DNA of 8,990 nucleotides, taken from Anaerolineales bacterium. Lineage in GTDB: Bacteria > Chloroflexota > Anaerolineae > 4572-78 > J111. The DNA lies in contig JAAUSP010000297.1 in assembly GCA_012032575.1 (NCBI GenBank), positions 1 through 8,990 of the forward strand, given 5' to 3'. Each line of letters starts with the position of its first letter. Position 1 is the stretch's first letter. This document shows positions 1 to 6,836 of this stretch, one piece after another. The translations under genes were made by a program, and so were the position numbers. A model generated the notes under the pieces. It did not search any database and was not told where the DNA came from. It saw only the letters and a list, made by a program, of their open reading frames with translations.

Positions 1-1850
1 CCTCGAACTCATCGAGTGGACCAAAAGACGACATCCACCCCCCCCCTCTACTACCTCATCGCCGGAGCCTTCACCCGCCTGACCGTTCCCCTCGGCGCAG
101 ACCCCGTTAATCCTACCCATGCCTCCGACTGGCTGTGGCGCTTTCCATCAGTCATCGCCGGGGTTTTGACGGTAGCCGTGACCTACAAATTAGCAAAGCA
201 GGCAGTAGGGGTCAGAGGTCAGGGGGCGGAGGTTAGAGCTGAAGGCTCCGTAGCGAGGTATCACGCATCACGCATCACGCACCACGCATCACATTTCGCC
301 GCGCTTCTCCTCGCCCTCGCGCCCATTGCCATCAAATACAGCCAGGAAGCCCGGATGCATGCGTTGTTCATGTTTCTGTCAGCGCTCTCGACCTTGCTGT
401 TTTTCCGCGCCCTGGCTCAACCCCAGCAGTGGCAGCGCTGGCTGGCCTATTCCCTGGCGATAACCGCCACGATCTACACCATGTACTTTGGTTTCCTGAT
501 TTTGGCTGCCCAAACCAGCCTTATGCTATTTACGATTTACGCATCACGCACCACGCACCACGCACCACGCACCACGCACCACGCATCACGACTCCTCGGC
601 TTTGCCGTTTCCGCCATTCTCACCTGCCTGCTCTATCTCCCCTGGTGGCCGGTTCTGTTGGCTATTTTGCGCAAGCGGGCGGCTGTCGGCGCGATTGAAG
701 GGGGAGTCGGTTCGCCGCTGGCGTTTGTACCGGGGGTGGTGGCGCGCTCTGGGTCCGCTGCCGGAGCCGGTTGCCTGGGGATTTTGGCCCTGTTCCTGAT
801 CGGAGTGCTGCTGCTGGCCCGGCGGCGACAGTGGCCCATCGCCGCGTTTGCCCTGCTCTGGCTGGCCCTGCCCGTCGCCCTGCCCATTGTGCTGGGCGAT
901 CCCCGCGCCCTGCAATTTCGCTACGCCTTTGTGCTGCCGGTGTATTTGACGGTGATTGCTTATGCGGTGGTACGAATAAGCGAATTCGTCAAAGATTGGA
1001 GATTGAAGATTGGAGATTGGAGTAATGAGAGCAATCTCCAGTCTCCAATCTCCCAGGTAGGGCAGTACTGCCTGTGGGTTTTAGCCACGCTTTCTTTTAT
1101 TGCCACCCTTGGGATTTATGCTCAAACCAAACCCGATTGGCGCGGTGCGGCGGCGTATCTGGATGAACATACCGGCCCGAATGACCTGATTTTAATCGGT
1201 TCATTGTGGGATGAGGGCCGTTTTATTGATTACTATTATCGCGGGCAGGCCCAACTTTTGACACCAGCGGCATTGCTGACTAATATTGAAAGCCGCACCC
1301 AAACCCTGCGAATCACCGGCGGGCGGGTCTGGGCGGTCAACCGTTTTGAACCGGCAGAGTCTGCGGCGGTGAGGCAGATTGTTTTTCCCGGCGGCATGGT
1401 AGTCTCAGAGCCGCAGCTTGCTATTTATGAGCCACCCGTTCTGACCGCAGCGGCGCTCGATCTGGCCCGGCAGGCCGTGGCTGAGGCTTATCCCTGGGCC
1501 GTCCAGATGGAAGCGAATGGTGTGCTCAATCCCGACCCACGAACCGCCAGGGCCGCTGCCTTGCGGGCTTGGGGAGATGCGCTGGTAGCTGCGGGCCAGC
1601 CCGAAGCAGCGATTGAGCCATACCAGACGGCAGTAGACAGTTTTCCGGGTTGGGTCAGCGGCCTGCTGGCGTTGGCTGAAACTCAGGAGATGGTGGCAAC
1701 CTTCCGGCGGCAGCGGAAGCTTATCGTCAGGCAGTTGTCTACAATCTCAAGTGGCACAGTCCCGCCGCCGACGAGGCCGCTGCCCTGATAAAAGCCGGTC
1801 AATGGGTCGAAGCAGTGGAAAAATATCATCAGATTATCGAGGCAAAGTAA
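1..1850 (+). CDS. GT39-type membrane glycosyltransferase with C-terminal TPR tail (5' partial, frame-broken)
   Basis: This is probably an integral-membrane glycosyltransferase of the GT39/PMT (ArnT-like) superfamily, which moves a sugar from a polyprenyl-phosphate donor on the outer face of the membrane. The gene enters from the left edge. The longest clean frame is 16-1788, but the family motif is recovered only by joining three frames: LELIEWTK (from 2), DDIHPP (from 27), then LYYLIAGAF (from 46). That fits one extra A at 23-26 and one extra C in the 38-46 run. Several hydrophobic helices follow, with the family-typical YSQEARMHAL at about 349-378 and KPDWRGAAAYLDEH at about 1130-1170. The end is a TPR-like segment (AWGDALVAAGQPEAAIEPYQTAV). 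After about 1692 the frame must shift (one missing G) to give GGNLPAAAEAYRQAV and a second helix pair ending at TAA 1848-1850, rather than the TGA at 1786. Three heptamer arrays are translated within it. The donor and acceptor sugars are unknown. Confidence 0.8.
265..292 (+). repeat. Heptamer array GCATCAC/GCACCAC, 4 units, inside GT39 gene
   Basis: Four tandem 7-bp units (GCATCAC, GCATCAC, GCACCAC, GCATCAC), preceded by a partial TCAC at 261. The array is translated in the GT39 frame as part of HASRITHHASH. It sits in a stretch (about 205-292) that separates the normally adjacent blocks TYKLAKQ and FAALLLALAP, so the whole segment looks like an insertion in a loop between two membrane helices. 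Confidence 0.9.
541..589 (+). repeat. Heptamer array GCATCAC/GCACCAC, 7 units, inside GT39 gene
   Basis: Seven tandem 7-bp units: one GCATCAC, five GCACCAC, one GCATCAC. It is the same family as the array at 265-292. Three units make 21 bases, so translation gives a 7-residue period (ASRTTHH, APRTTHH, ASR). It lies between the hydrophobic helix ending LMLFTIY and the next one starting LLGFAVSA, so it is predicted to lie in a loop. Confidence 0.95.
993..1053 (+). repeat. Heptamer array AGATTGG with inverted copies (hairpin-forming), inside GT39 gene
   Basis: Four direct units (AGATTGG, AGATTGA, AGATTGG, AGATTGG; 993-1020) are followed after a short spacer by three units in reverse orientation (CAATCTC, CAGTCTC, CAATCTC; 1032-1052). 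GGAGATTGGAG at 1012-1022 is an exact 11-bp inverted match to CTCCAATCTCC at 1043-1053. It is translated in frame as DWRLKIGDWSNESNLQSPIS, between two hydrophobic helices (YLTVIAYAVV and CLWVLATLSFIATLG). Confidence 0.9.
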
Positions 1851-1948
1851 CAGGGTAATAAAGTAACAGGTAGCAAAGTAGCAGGTAGCAGAAACTTTCT
1901 GTTACCCTGTTACCCTGTTACCCTGCTACCCCGCTACCCTGCTACCCT
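1847..1948 (+). repeat. Octamer-type repeat block with inverted halves between GT39 and flippase genes
   Basis: The right half has six tandem 8-bp units at 1901-1948 (GTTACCCT three times, then GCTACCCC, GCTACCCT, GCTACCCT). The left half (1852-1889) carries diverged units in the opposite sense (AGGGTAAT, AAAGTAAC, AGGTAGC, AAAGTAGC, AGGTAGC). GTAACAGGGTAA at 1847-1858 is an exact inverted match to TTACCCTGTTAC at 1902-1913, so the block can fold back on itself. The corrected stop codon of the upstream gene lies inside it, and it ends 5 bp before the next ATG. Confidence 0.9.
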
Positions 1949-1953
1949 GTATT

Positions 1954-2913
1954 ATGAACCGCAAACAAATTCTCAACATTCTAAAAGTAGTTATCAGTCT
2001 GGGGTTGCTCATTTTTATCTTCAGCAGCCTCGACATGCCAGCCTTTTTCAGGACGGTAAGTCAGGCTAACCCGTGGTGGCTGCTGGCAGCGCTGGCGATG
2101 ATGATGCTGGGCGTGGTGATTCGCGCCTATCGCTGGCAAATCCTGCTGGCGGCTATTGGCGTCAGCGTCCCCCTGGTTGAACTGACCAACATCTACTTTA
2201 TCGGTTTTCTGTTCAACAACCTGTTACCCAGCGGTCTGGGCGGAGATGCCATGCGCATGGTCGAACTCAGCCGTCACACCGAGCGCATTTCCGACGCGGT
2301 GACCAGCGTGGTCGTGGATCGCTTTTTGGGGCTTTCGTCGCTGCAGGCCATTGCCCTGGTGGCATTGGTGGCCGATTGGGGCGAGGTCCCGCCGGCGGTA
2401 GCCTATTTCACCATCGTCATTTTTCTGGGCGGGCTGGTCATTGGTTATTTATTAATCAACCGGCCGCTTTACACCAGTCTGCGGGCGCGGGTCGGGTTAT
2501 TTCGCCGCCTGAGCGACGTCAAAATGATCGGAAATCTGGCCGAGTCATTCCAGCGCTATCCTGTCGGGGCGTTGGGACGAGCCTACCTGGTGGCAATTTT
2601 GTTCAATTTATCGCTCATCGCCATGAATATCTTTATCGGTACCGCCCTGGGTGCGCCGGTGAGTTTAAGCCAATATGCGGTTTTTGTGCCGATTACCTCG
2701 CTGGTGCTGCTGTTGCCGATCAGTTTTGCCGGGTTGGGTGTGCGCGAAGAGACCTACCGCCGCCTGTTCACCCAGGTTGGCGTGCTCCCGGAAATTGCCG
2801 TGGCAATGTCGCTGCTGGTCTATGTTTTTGGAAATATCTGTACTGGACTGATTGGCGGGGTAATTTATTTGCTGCGCGGGGCGCGCGGCGTGGTTTCAGA
2901 GAAAGGATCATAA
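1954..2913 (+). CDS. Flippase-like membrane protein, UPF0104 / LPG-synthase TM-domain family
   Basis: A 319-aa polytopic membrane protein of the family that includes the transmembrane (flippase) half of lysylphosphatidylglycerol synthase; stand-alone members often sit beside glycosyltransferase genes. Typical family features are visible: RAYRW near residue 60, FIGFLFNNLLPSGLGGDAMR around residues 88-107, and GLGVREETYRRLF in the C-terminal third. I count roughly seven to eight hydrophobic segments. There is no aminoacyl-phospholipid synthase domain, so it is not a full MprF. The ATG is the first in frame and is followed at once by a membrane segment, but its upstream region is the octamer repeat and shows no clear Shine-Dalgarno site. 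The stop is 2 bp before the GT2 start, indicating an operon. A role in moving a lipid-linked sugar is inference from context. Confidence 0.85.
   Translation: MNRKQILNILKVVISLGLLIFIFSSLDMPAFFRTVSQANPWWLLAALAMMMLGVVIRAYRWQILLAAIGVSVPLVELTNIYFIGFLFNNLLPSGLGGDAMRMVELSRHTERISDAVTSVVVDRFLGLSSLQAIALVALVADWGEVPPAVAYFTIVIFLGGLVIGYLLINRPLYTSLRARVGLFRRLSDVKMIGNLAESFQRYPVGALGRAYLVAILFNLSLIAMNIFIGTALGAPVSLSQYAVFVPITSLVLLLPISFAGLGVREETYRRLFTQVGVLPEIAVAMSLLVYVFGNICTGLIGGVIYLLRGARGVVSEKGS
2902..2907 (+). promoter_or_regulatory. Shine-Dalgarno supporting the GTG start of the GT2 gene
   Basis: AAAGGA lies 8 nt before GTG 2916 and overlaps the last codons of the flippase gene. This fits translationally coupled expression. 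It is the reason for preferring the GTG over the out-of-frame ATG at 2959. Confidence 0.5.
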
Positions 2914-2915
2914 TT

Positions 2916-3938
2916 GTGATAGTTCAAACACCCTCGAAGTTAAATGAGGATTTGTCTTATGAGCCAAACGGAGCGACACCCAAGTCGCCGCAGTTGAGTA
3001 TTGTCCTGCCGATTTACAACGAAGCCGAGAGCCTGCCCCATTTGCTGGAAGAACTGGTCCCGGCCCTGGAAGTGACCGGGCGCACGTTTGAGATCATTTG
3101 CGTTGACGATGGCAGCCGCGACAACAGCTTTGTGGAGCTGCAAAAACTGCGTGCTCAGGATGCGCGGGTGCGGGTTATTCGCTTTCGGCGCAATTTTGGA
3201 CAGACCGCCGCCTTTGCCGCCGGTTTTGACCGGGCGCGGGGTGAGATAGTGATTACGATGGACGCCGATTTGCAGAACGATCCGGCCGATATTCCGCAAC
3301 TGCTGGCAAAAATTGATGCGGGCTACGACGTGGTCAGCGGTTGGCGGGTCAAACGCTGGCAAGAGGGCTTCTCGGCTTTCCTGACCCGCAAAGTTCCTTC
3401 GGCCACGGCCAACTGGCTTATTTCCACGGGCACGGGCGTGCCGCTGCACGACTACGGCTGTGCGCTGAAAGCATATCGCAGCGATGTGGTCAAGAGCATC
3501 AATTTGTACGGTGATTTGCACCGCTTTATTCCGGCTATTGCCAGCTATTATGGAGTGAGCGTGGCCGAAGTGCCGGTCAACTACCGCTCCCGCCAATTTG
3601 GCCGCAGCAAATACGGCATTGGCCGCATCACCCGCGTCATCCTCGATTTGCTGACGGTACGCTTCCTGCTCAACTACTCCACCCGGCCTATTCAAATATT
3701 CGGGCTGATGGGCCTGGGGTCGTTGGCGGTCGGCGTTCTCATCGGCATCTACCTCACCTTTATGAAGCTGGTCTATTTTGAAGACCTGGTTGACCGGCCC
3801 CTGCTGCTCCTGGCGATTCTGCTGGTAATGGTGGGAGTGCAGTTTATCACGATGGGTCTGCTGGGCGAAATGATCTCTCGGACCTACCACGAAAGCCAAA
3901 ATAAGCCTATTTACACTGTGCGTGAGGAGTTAGGCTAA
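2916..3938 (+). CDS. GT2 polyprenyl-phosphate glycosyltransferase (DPM1/GtrB type with two C-terminal TM helices)
   Basis: The 340-aa enzyme is expected to transfer a sugar from a nucleotide donor to polyprenyl phosphate on the cytoplasmic face. The GT-A fold is clear: LSIVLPIYNEAE (residues 27-38), VDDGSRDNS (63-71), RNFGQTAAF (92-100), and MDADLQNDP (115-123), which holds the metal-binding DxD (D116, D118). CALKAYRSD and the VPVNYRSRQFGRSKYG block are family-typical. Two hydrophobic helices close the protein, as in GtrB and ArnC relatives. The start chosen is GTG 2916, with AAAGGA at 2902-2907 upstream. An alternative is ATG 2959, with GAGGA at 2946-2950; it is out of frame unless one base is missing near 2990, when it would read MSQTERHPS joined to LSIVLP. 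The sugar is unknown. This gene could supply the donor used by the GT39 enzyme in the same cluster (inference). Confidence 0.9.
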   Translation: MIVQTPSKLNEDLSYEPNGATPKSPQLSIVLPIYNEAESLPHLLEELVPALEVTGRTFEIICVDDGSRDNSFVELQKLRAQDARVRVIRFRRNFGQTAAFAAGFDRARGEIVITMDADLQNDPADIPQLLAKIDAGYDVVSGWRVKRWQEGFSAFLTRKVPSATANWLISTGTGVPLHDYGCALKAYRSDVVKSINLYGDLHRFIPAIASYYGVSVAEVPVNYRSRQFGRSKYGIGRITRVILDLLTVRFLLNYSTRPIQIFGLMGLGSLAVGVLIGIYLTFMKLVYFEDLVDRPLLLLAILLVMVGVQFITMGLLGEMISRTYHESQNKPIYTVREELG

Positions 3939-3991
3939 TACTCGCTGCAAAACGCTCCCGCCGATAGGCAACTGTAAACGATAGCAAAAAT

Positions 3992-4020
3992 AGACGCGAT
4001 AGAGTAATTCTATCGCGTCT
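3992..4020 (+). terminator. Hairpin terminator after the glycosylation cluster
   Basis: AGACGCGATAG (3992-4002) pairs exactly with CTATCGCGTCT (4010-4020), and one further A-T pair closes a 5-nt loop. The + strand tail is only moderately U-rich (CATTTGTTG). The - strand tail is better (ATTTTTGC, from the AAAAAT at 3986-3991), so the element may work in both directions. It lies 53 bp after the GT2 stop and 60 bp before the next gene. Confidence 0.75.
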
Positions 4021-4042
4021 CATTTGTTGCGCCCGCTGAGAT

Positions 4043-4071
4043 GAGACAGAAACGAAAAAAGCTGGTAAACT
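4043..4071 (+). promoter_or_regulatory. Weak sigma70-like promoter before the TPR gene
   Basis: GAGACA (4043-4048) and TAAACT (4066-4071) are separated by 17 bp, each matching 4 of 6 consensus positions. Transcription would start about 4078, almost at the ATG at 4080, implying a nearly leaderless message. This fits the lack of a clear Shine-Dalgarno site. The match could be chance. Confidence 0.3.
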
Positions 4072-4079
4072 AATAGCTG

Positions 4080-5492
4080 ATGTTGCCCAAATTTTTGCCC
4101 GGATGGATAATTTTTTTATTAGTCGCCGGACTTTCCTGCACCCCGAAACCCCAGGCGGCGGCGCTGACCAGCTTGATGGCCCGCGCCGAACCGCTGCTCC
4201 TCGAACGGCGTTACACGCGAAGCCGCCGCTTTGCTGGAAGACGCGGCCCAAACCTACCCCACCCAACCCGAACCGTTGATAAAAATCGGCCAGATTTACC
4301 TGGCCCAACAGCGCTGGCTGCTGGCCGAGGACGCTTTCAACCGCGCTTTGGCTCGTGAACCGAGGCAGGGTGCGGCATTGGCCGGACTGGCGGAAACCCT
4401 CTATCACCAAAAACGTTTCACCGCTGCCCTCGATCTGTGGCAAACTGCCGTCGAAGTTACCCCGCCTCCCCCCCAAGTTTGGACCGGCCTGGGCCGGACT
4501 TATCTGGCCCAGTTTGATTTTAAGGCAGCCAGGGAAGCTTTTCTGGAACAGCAGCGCCGCCAGCCGGACCCGGAGGCGCAGTGGTATCTGGCGGCGCTGG
4601 TTGCGCCAACGAATTGGACTGAGGCAATGGACTATTTGCAGGCGATGCCGGCAGAGGGCGAATTTGCCGGCCGGCGCGATTATCTTTTGGCAACCCTGAA
4701 GCCCTTCGGTGAGGAGTCACCCCCAGCCGAAATTGCCAAAGCGACCGGCATCGCCCTGGCCCAGGCTCAATTGTGGCCGCTGGCAATCCACACGCTGACC
4801 ACCGCCAGAGCAGGCCAAGAAACCGACGATGCCGAAACGCTGGCTTTTCTGGGCTATGCCCAGGCCCAAACCGGCCGGCCCGCGCTGGAGTTGTTTGAAC
4901 AGGCCCACCAGGCTGACCCGGACTCGGCCTTACCGCTGTATTTTGAGGGCCTTTATTTGCGCCAGCAAGGGGCGATAAAAGCGGCAGAAGCTTCTTTCCA
5001 TGAGGCGGTCACTTTGGCCCCTGACAATGCCGCCTTTTATGCCGAAATGGCCGAAACCAAAGCCCAAAAAGGTGAACTGTCTAATGCCGAAATCTGGTAT
5101 CAGGCGGCGGTGCAGATTTCCGAAGATGACATCCGGTTCAGATTGTTGCAGGCTCAGTTTTACGCCAATTGGGGCTATAACATGGCCGAAGCCGGCATTC
5201 CGGCCGCCGAGGCGATTATCGAAACGGATAAAAACAATGCCGAGGCGTATGATCTGCTGGGCTGGATGCAGTTTCTGACCGGCGCGCCGGAGGGAGGCGA
5301 GGCAGCCTTGCGCCAGGCGCTGGCCCTGAAGCCTGATTTAATCAGCGCCCGCTATCATCTGGCCCGGCAGTTGGAAGTCAGCGGGCGCGGGGTTGAGGCC
5401 ACCGCCGAATACCAACGGGTGGTGGATTGGGATACGTCGGGCTTTTCAGAGACAAAGCCCTGACCGATTTGCAGCGCTTGAAAACGAAGTAA
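4080..5492 (+). CDS. Secreted/lipid-anchored TPR-repeat protein (two frameshifts)
   Basis: A protein of about 470 aa after frame correction, built of about eight tetratricopeptide repeats, so probably a protein-protein interaction scaffold outside the cytoplasmic membrane. The N-terminus has a hydrophobic stretch (GWIIFLLVAGLSC) ending in a Cys at residue 20. That suggests a lipoprotein signal, although the -3 residue is not the usual Leu. The signal is in the frame opened at 4080, while the repeats are in the frame covering 4231-5463. Removing one base near 4216 joins them as LLLERRYTEAAALLEDAAQ, a normal TPR helix. Repeats begin at PLIKIGQIYLAQQRW, GAALAGLAETLYHQKRF, PQVWTGLGRTYLAQFDF, AETLAFLGYAQAQTG, ALPLYFEGLYLRQQG, AAFYAEMAETKAQKG, AEAYDLLGWMQFLTG and ISARYHLARQLEVSG. 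Near the end one missing G at 5439-5441 would replace FSETKP-stop (5463) by GLFRDKALTDLQRLKTK, stopping at 5492. No enzymatic domain is seen. Confidence 0.8.
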
Positions 5493-5498
5493 AGTTGA

Positions 5499-6836
5499 CT
5501 ACGGCTCGCCGGTCAAGCGAACCAGGGCGTCGAGGGCGGCTTTCATCTTTTCCAATTCCTCGCCATAGGTGGCCCAATCGCCCCTTTGAAGCGCTTCTTG
5601 AGCGGCCTCGTAATGATCGGAGGCGGTAAGGGCGAGTTGGTTGAGGTCGTCGCTCAGGGGTTCGGTGGGGACGGCGGGGGCTACGTCAGCGCCGGGTTCG
5701 GTTTCAGCCGGGGGGGTGGGAGACTCGGTCGAGGTGAGCGGCGGGGCAGACTCGCTAAAGAGGGCTTGCAAGCCTTCGGCCAGCGTTTCACGCATAATCA
5801 CCTGATCCCCAGAAACAACAATCACCCGCTTGAGTTCGGGAATCTGGCCGTTGACGGCCTGGAGATAAAGCGGCTCAACATAAAGCAGCGAGTTGTCTAT
5901 CGGCAGGACTAGCAGGTTGCCCCGGATCACTTGTGAACCGCTTTGACTCCACAAGGTAAGCTGCGCCGAAATTTCCGGGTCCTGATCAATCCGCCCTTCA
6001 ATTTGCAGCGGTCCAAAAACCAACTCCTGTTTGGGAAAACGATAAGCCACCAGTTGGCCGTAATTTTCGCCGTCGGAGCGCCCGGCCAGCCAGGCAATCA
6101 AATTATCCTTGTTGTTGGGGGTAAAGGGCTGGGTGAGCACATATTCATCCTGGGTTCCGCCGGGCAGGCGGAGCACCACGTAATACGGCTCAACCGGCTG
6201 GGTATTGCCGCCAAAGGTTTCCAGCGGGGTCTGCCACAAATCTTCCTTGTTGTAAAACACGTTGACATCGCGCATGTGGTAGGTTTGGAACAGTCGGGCC
6301 TGCACGGTAAAGAGGTCTTCGGGGTAGCGCAGATGCGCCCGCAGCCAGTCGGGCATATCTTCCAGCGGGGTAAAGAGGCCGGGGAAAATTGCCCGATAAG
6401 ATTGGATCAGCGGGTCGGCGGGATCAACCACATAAAAAGTCGGCGTCCCGTTGTAGGCGTCAACCACTATTTTAACCGAGTTGCGAATGTAGTTGAGGTC
6501 GCCAATCGGCTCAGAATACGGAAAAAGGTCGGAAGTGGTGTAGGCGTCGAGCAGCCAGTAAAGCTGGCCGTCGGGGCCGATAACGATGTAAGGGTCGCCA
6601 TCGTAGCGCAGAAACGGGGCAATGTGACGGGCGCGGTCGGTGATGTTGCGAAAGAGCATCACCCGGCTGGTGGGCGTAAAATCCTGGCTGAGCAGCATAT
6701 TCACATCGGCCAGGCGCAGGGCAAAGGCCAGCCGCTTTAGATAGCTGTCGAGCACAACTCCCCCGCTGCCTTCATAATTGGTGTAGACGTTCTGATCGCC
6801 GCTGGGATAGCTGAATTCGCGCTCCTGGGTTTGCAC
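5499..6836 (-). CDS. UPF0182 family protein, C-terminal soluble part (separate frame)
   Basis: This is the large non-membrane half of a UPF0182 protein (PF03699), a conserved membrane family of unknown function. The frame opens at GTG 6836 but the real coding region begins further upstream, in the other frame; there is no Shine-Dalgarno site or plausible independent start here. Conserved stretches include REFSYPSGDQNVYTNYEG, RNITDRARHIAPFLRYDGDPY, LYWLLDAYTTSDLFPYS, SVKIVVDAYNGTPTFYV and WLAGRSDGENYGQLVAY. A Pro/Thr/Glu-rich linker (about 5660-5760) then leads to a final helical segment (HYEAAQEALQRGDWATYGEELEKM), typical of the family's C-terminus. The TAG at 5501-5499 lies 6 bp from the corrected stop of the opposing TPR gene. 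Confidence 0.9.
   Translation of the reverse strand: MQTQEREFSYPSGDQNVYTNYEGSGGVVLDSYLKRLAFALRLADVNMLLSQDFTPTSRVMLFRNITDRARHIAPFLRYDGDPYIVIGPDGQLYWLLDAYTTSDLFPYSEPIGDLNYIRNSVKIVVDAYNGTPTFYVVDPADPLIQSYRAIFPGLFTPLEDMPDWLRAHLRYPEDLFTVQARLFQTYHMRDVNVFYNKEDLWQTPLETFGGNTQPVEPYYVVLRLPGGTQDEYVLTQPFTPNNKDNLIAWLAGRSDGENYGQLVAYRFPKQELVFGPLQIEGRIDQDPEISAQLTLWSQSGSQVIRGNLLVLPIDNSLLYVEPLYLQAVNGQIPELKRVIVVSGDQVIMRETLAEGLQALFSESAPPLTSTESPTPPAETEPGADVAPAVPTEPLSDDLNQLALTASDHYEAAQEALQRGDWATYGEELEKMKAALDALVRLTGEP

Noticed and set aside
541..589. Tandem repeats as a CRISPR array
   Set aside because: The units are 7 bp with no spacers and no cas genes are nearby; this is a simple tandem heptamer.
1012..1053. Inverted heptamers as a transcription terminator inside GT39
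   Set aside because: No T-run follows, and conserved coding sequence continues in frame on both sides.
2940..3899. Long open frame (319 codons) on the - strand opposite the GT2 gene
   Set aside because: Antisense shadow of a strongly conserved GT2 enzyme; the translation is rich in Gln, His and Arg with no recognisable motif and no ribosome-binding site.
3907..4476. 189-codon - strand open frame across the terminator and the TPR gene start
   Set aside because: It runs through the hairpin at 3992-4020 and opposite the lipoprotein signal and first TPRs, which are better supported.
5943..6740. 265-codon open frame on the + strand opposite UPF0182
   Set aside because: Antisense shadow of a conserved family; no motif or start signal.
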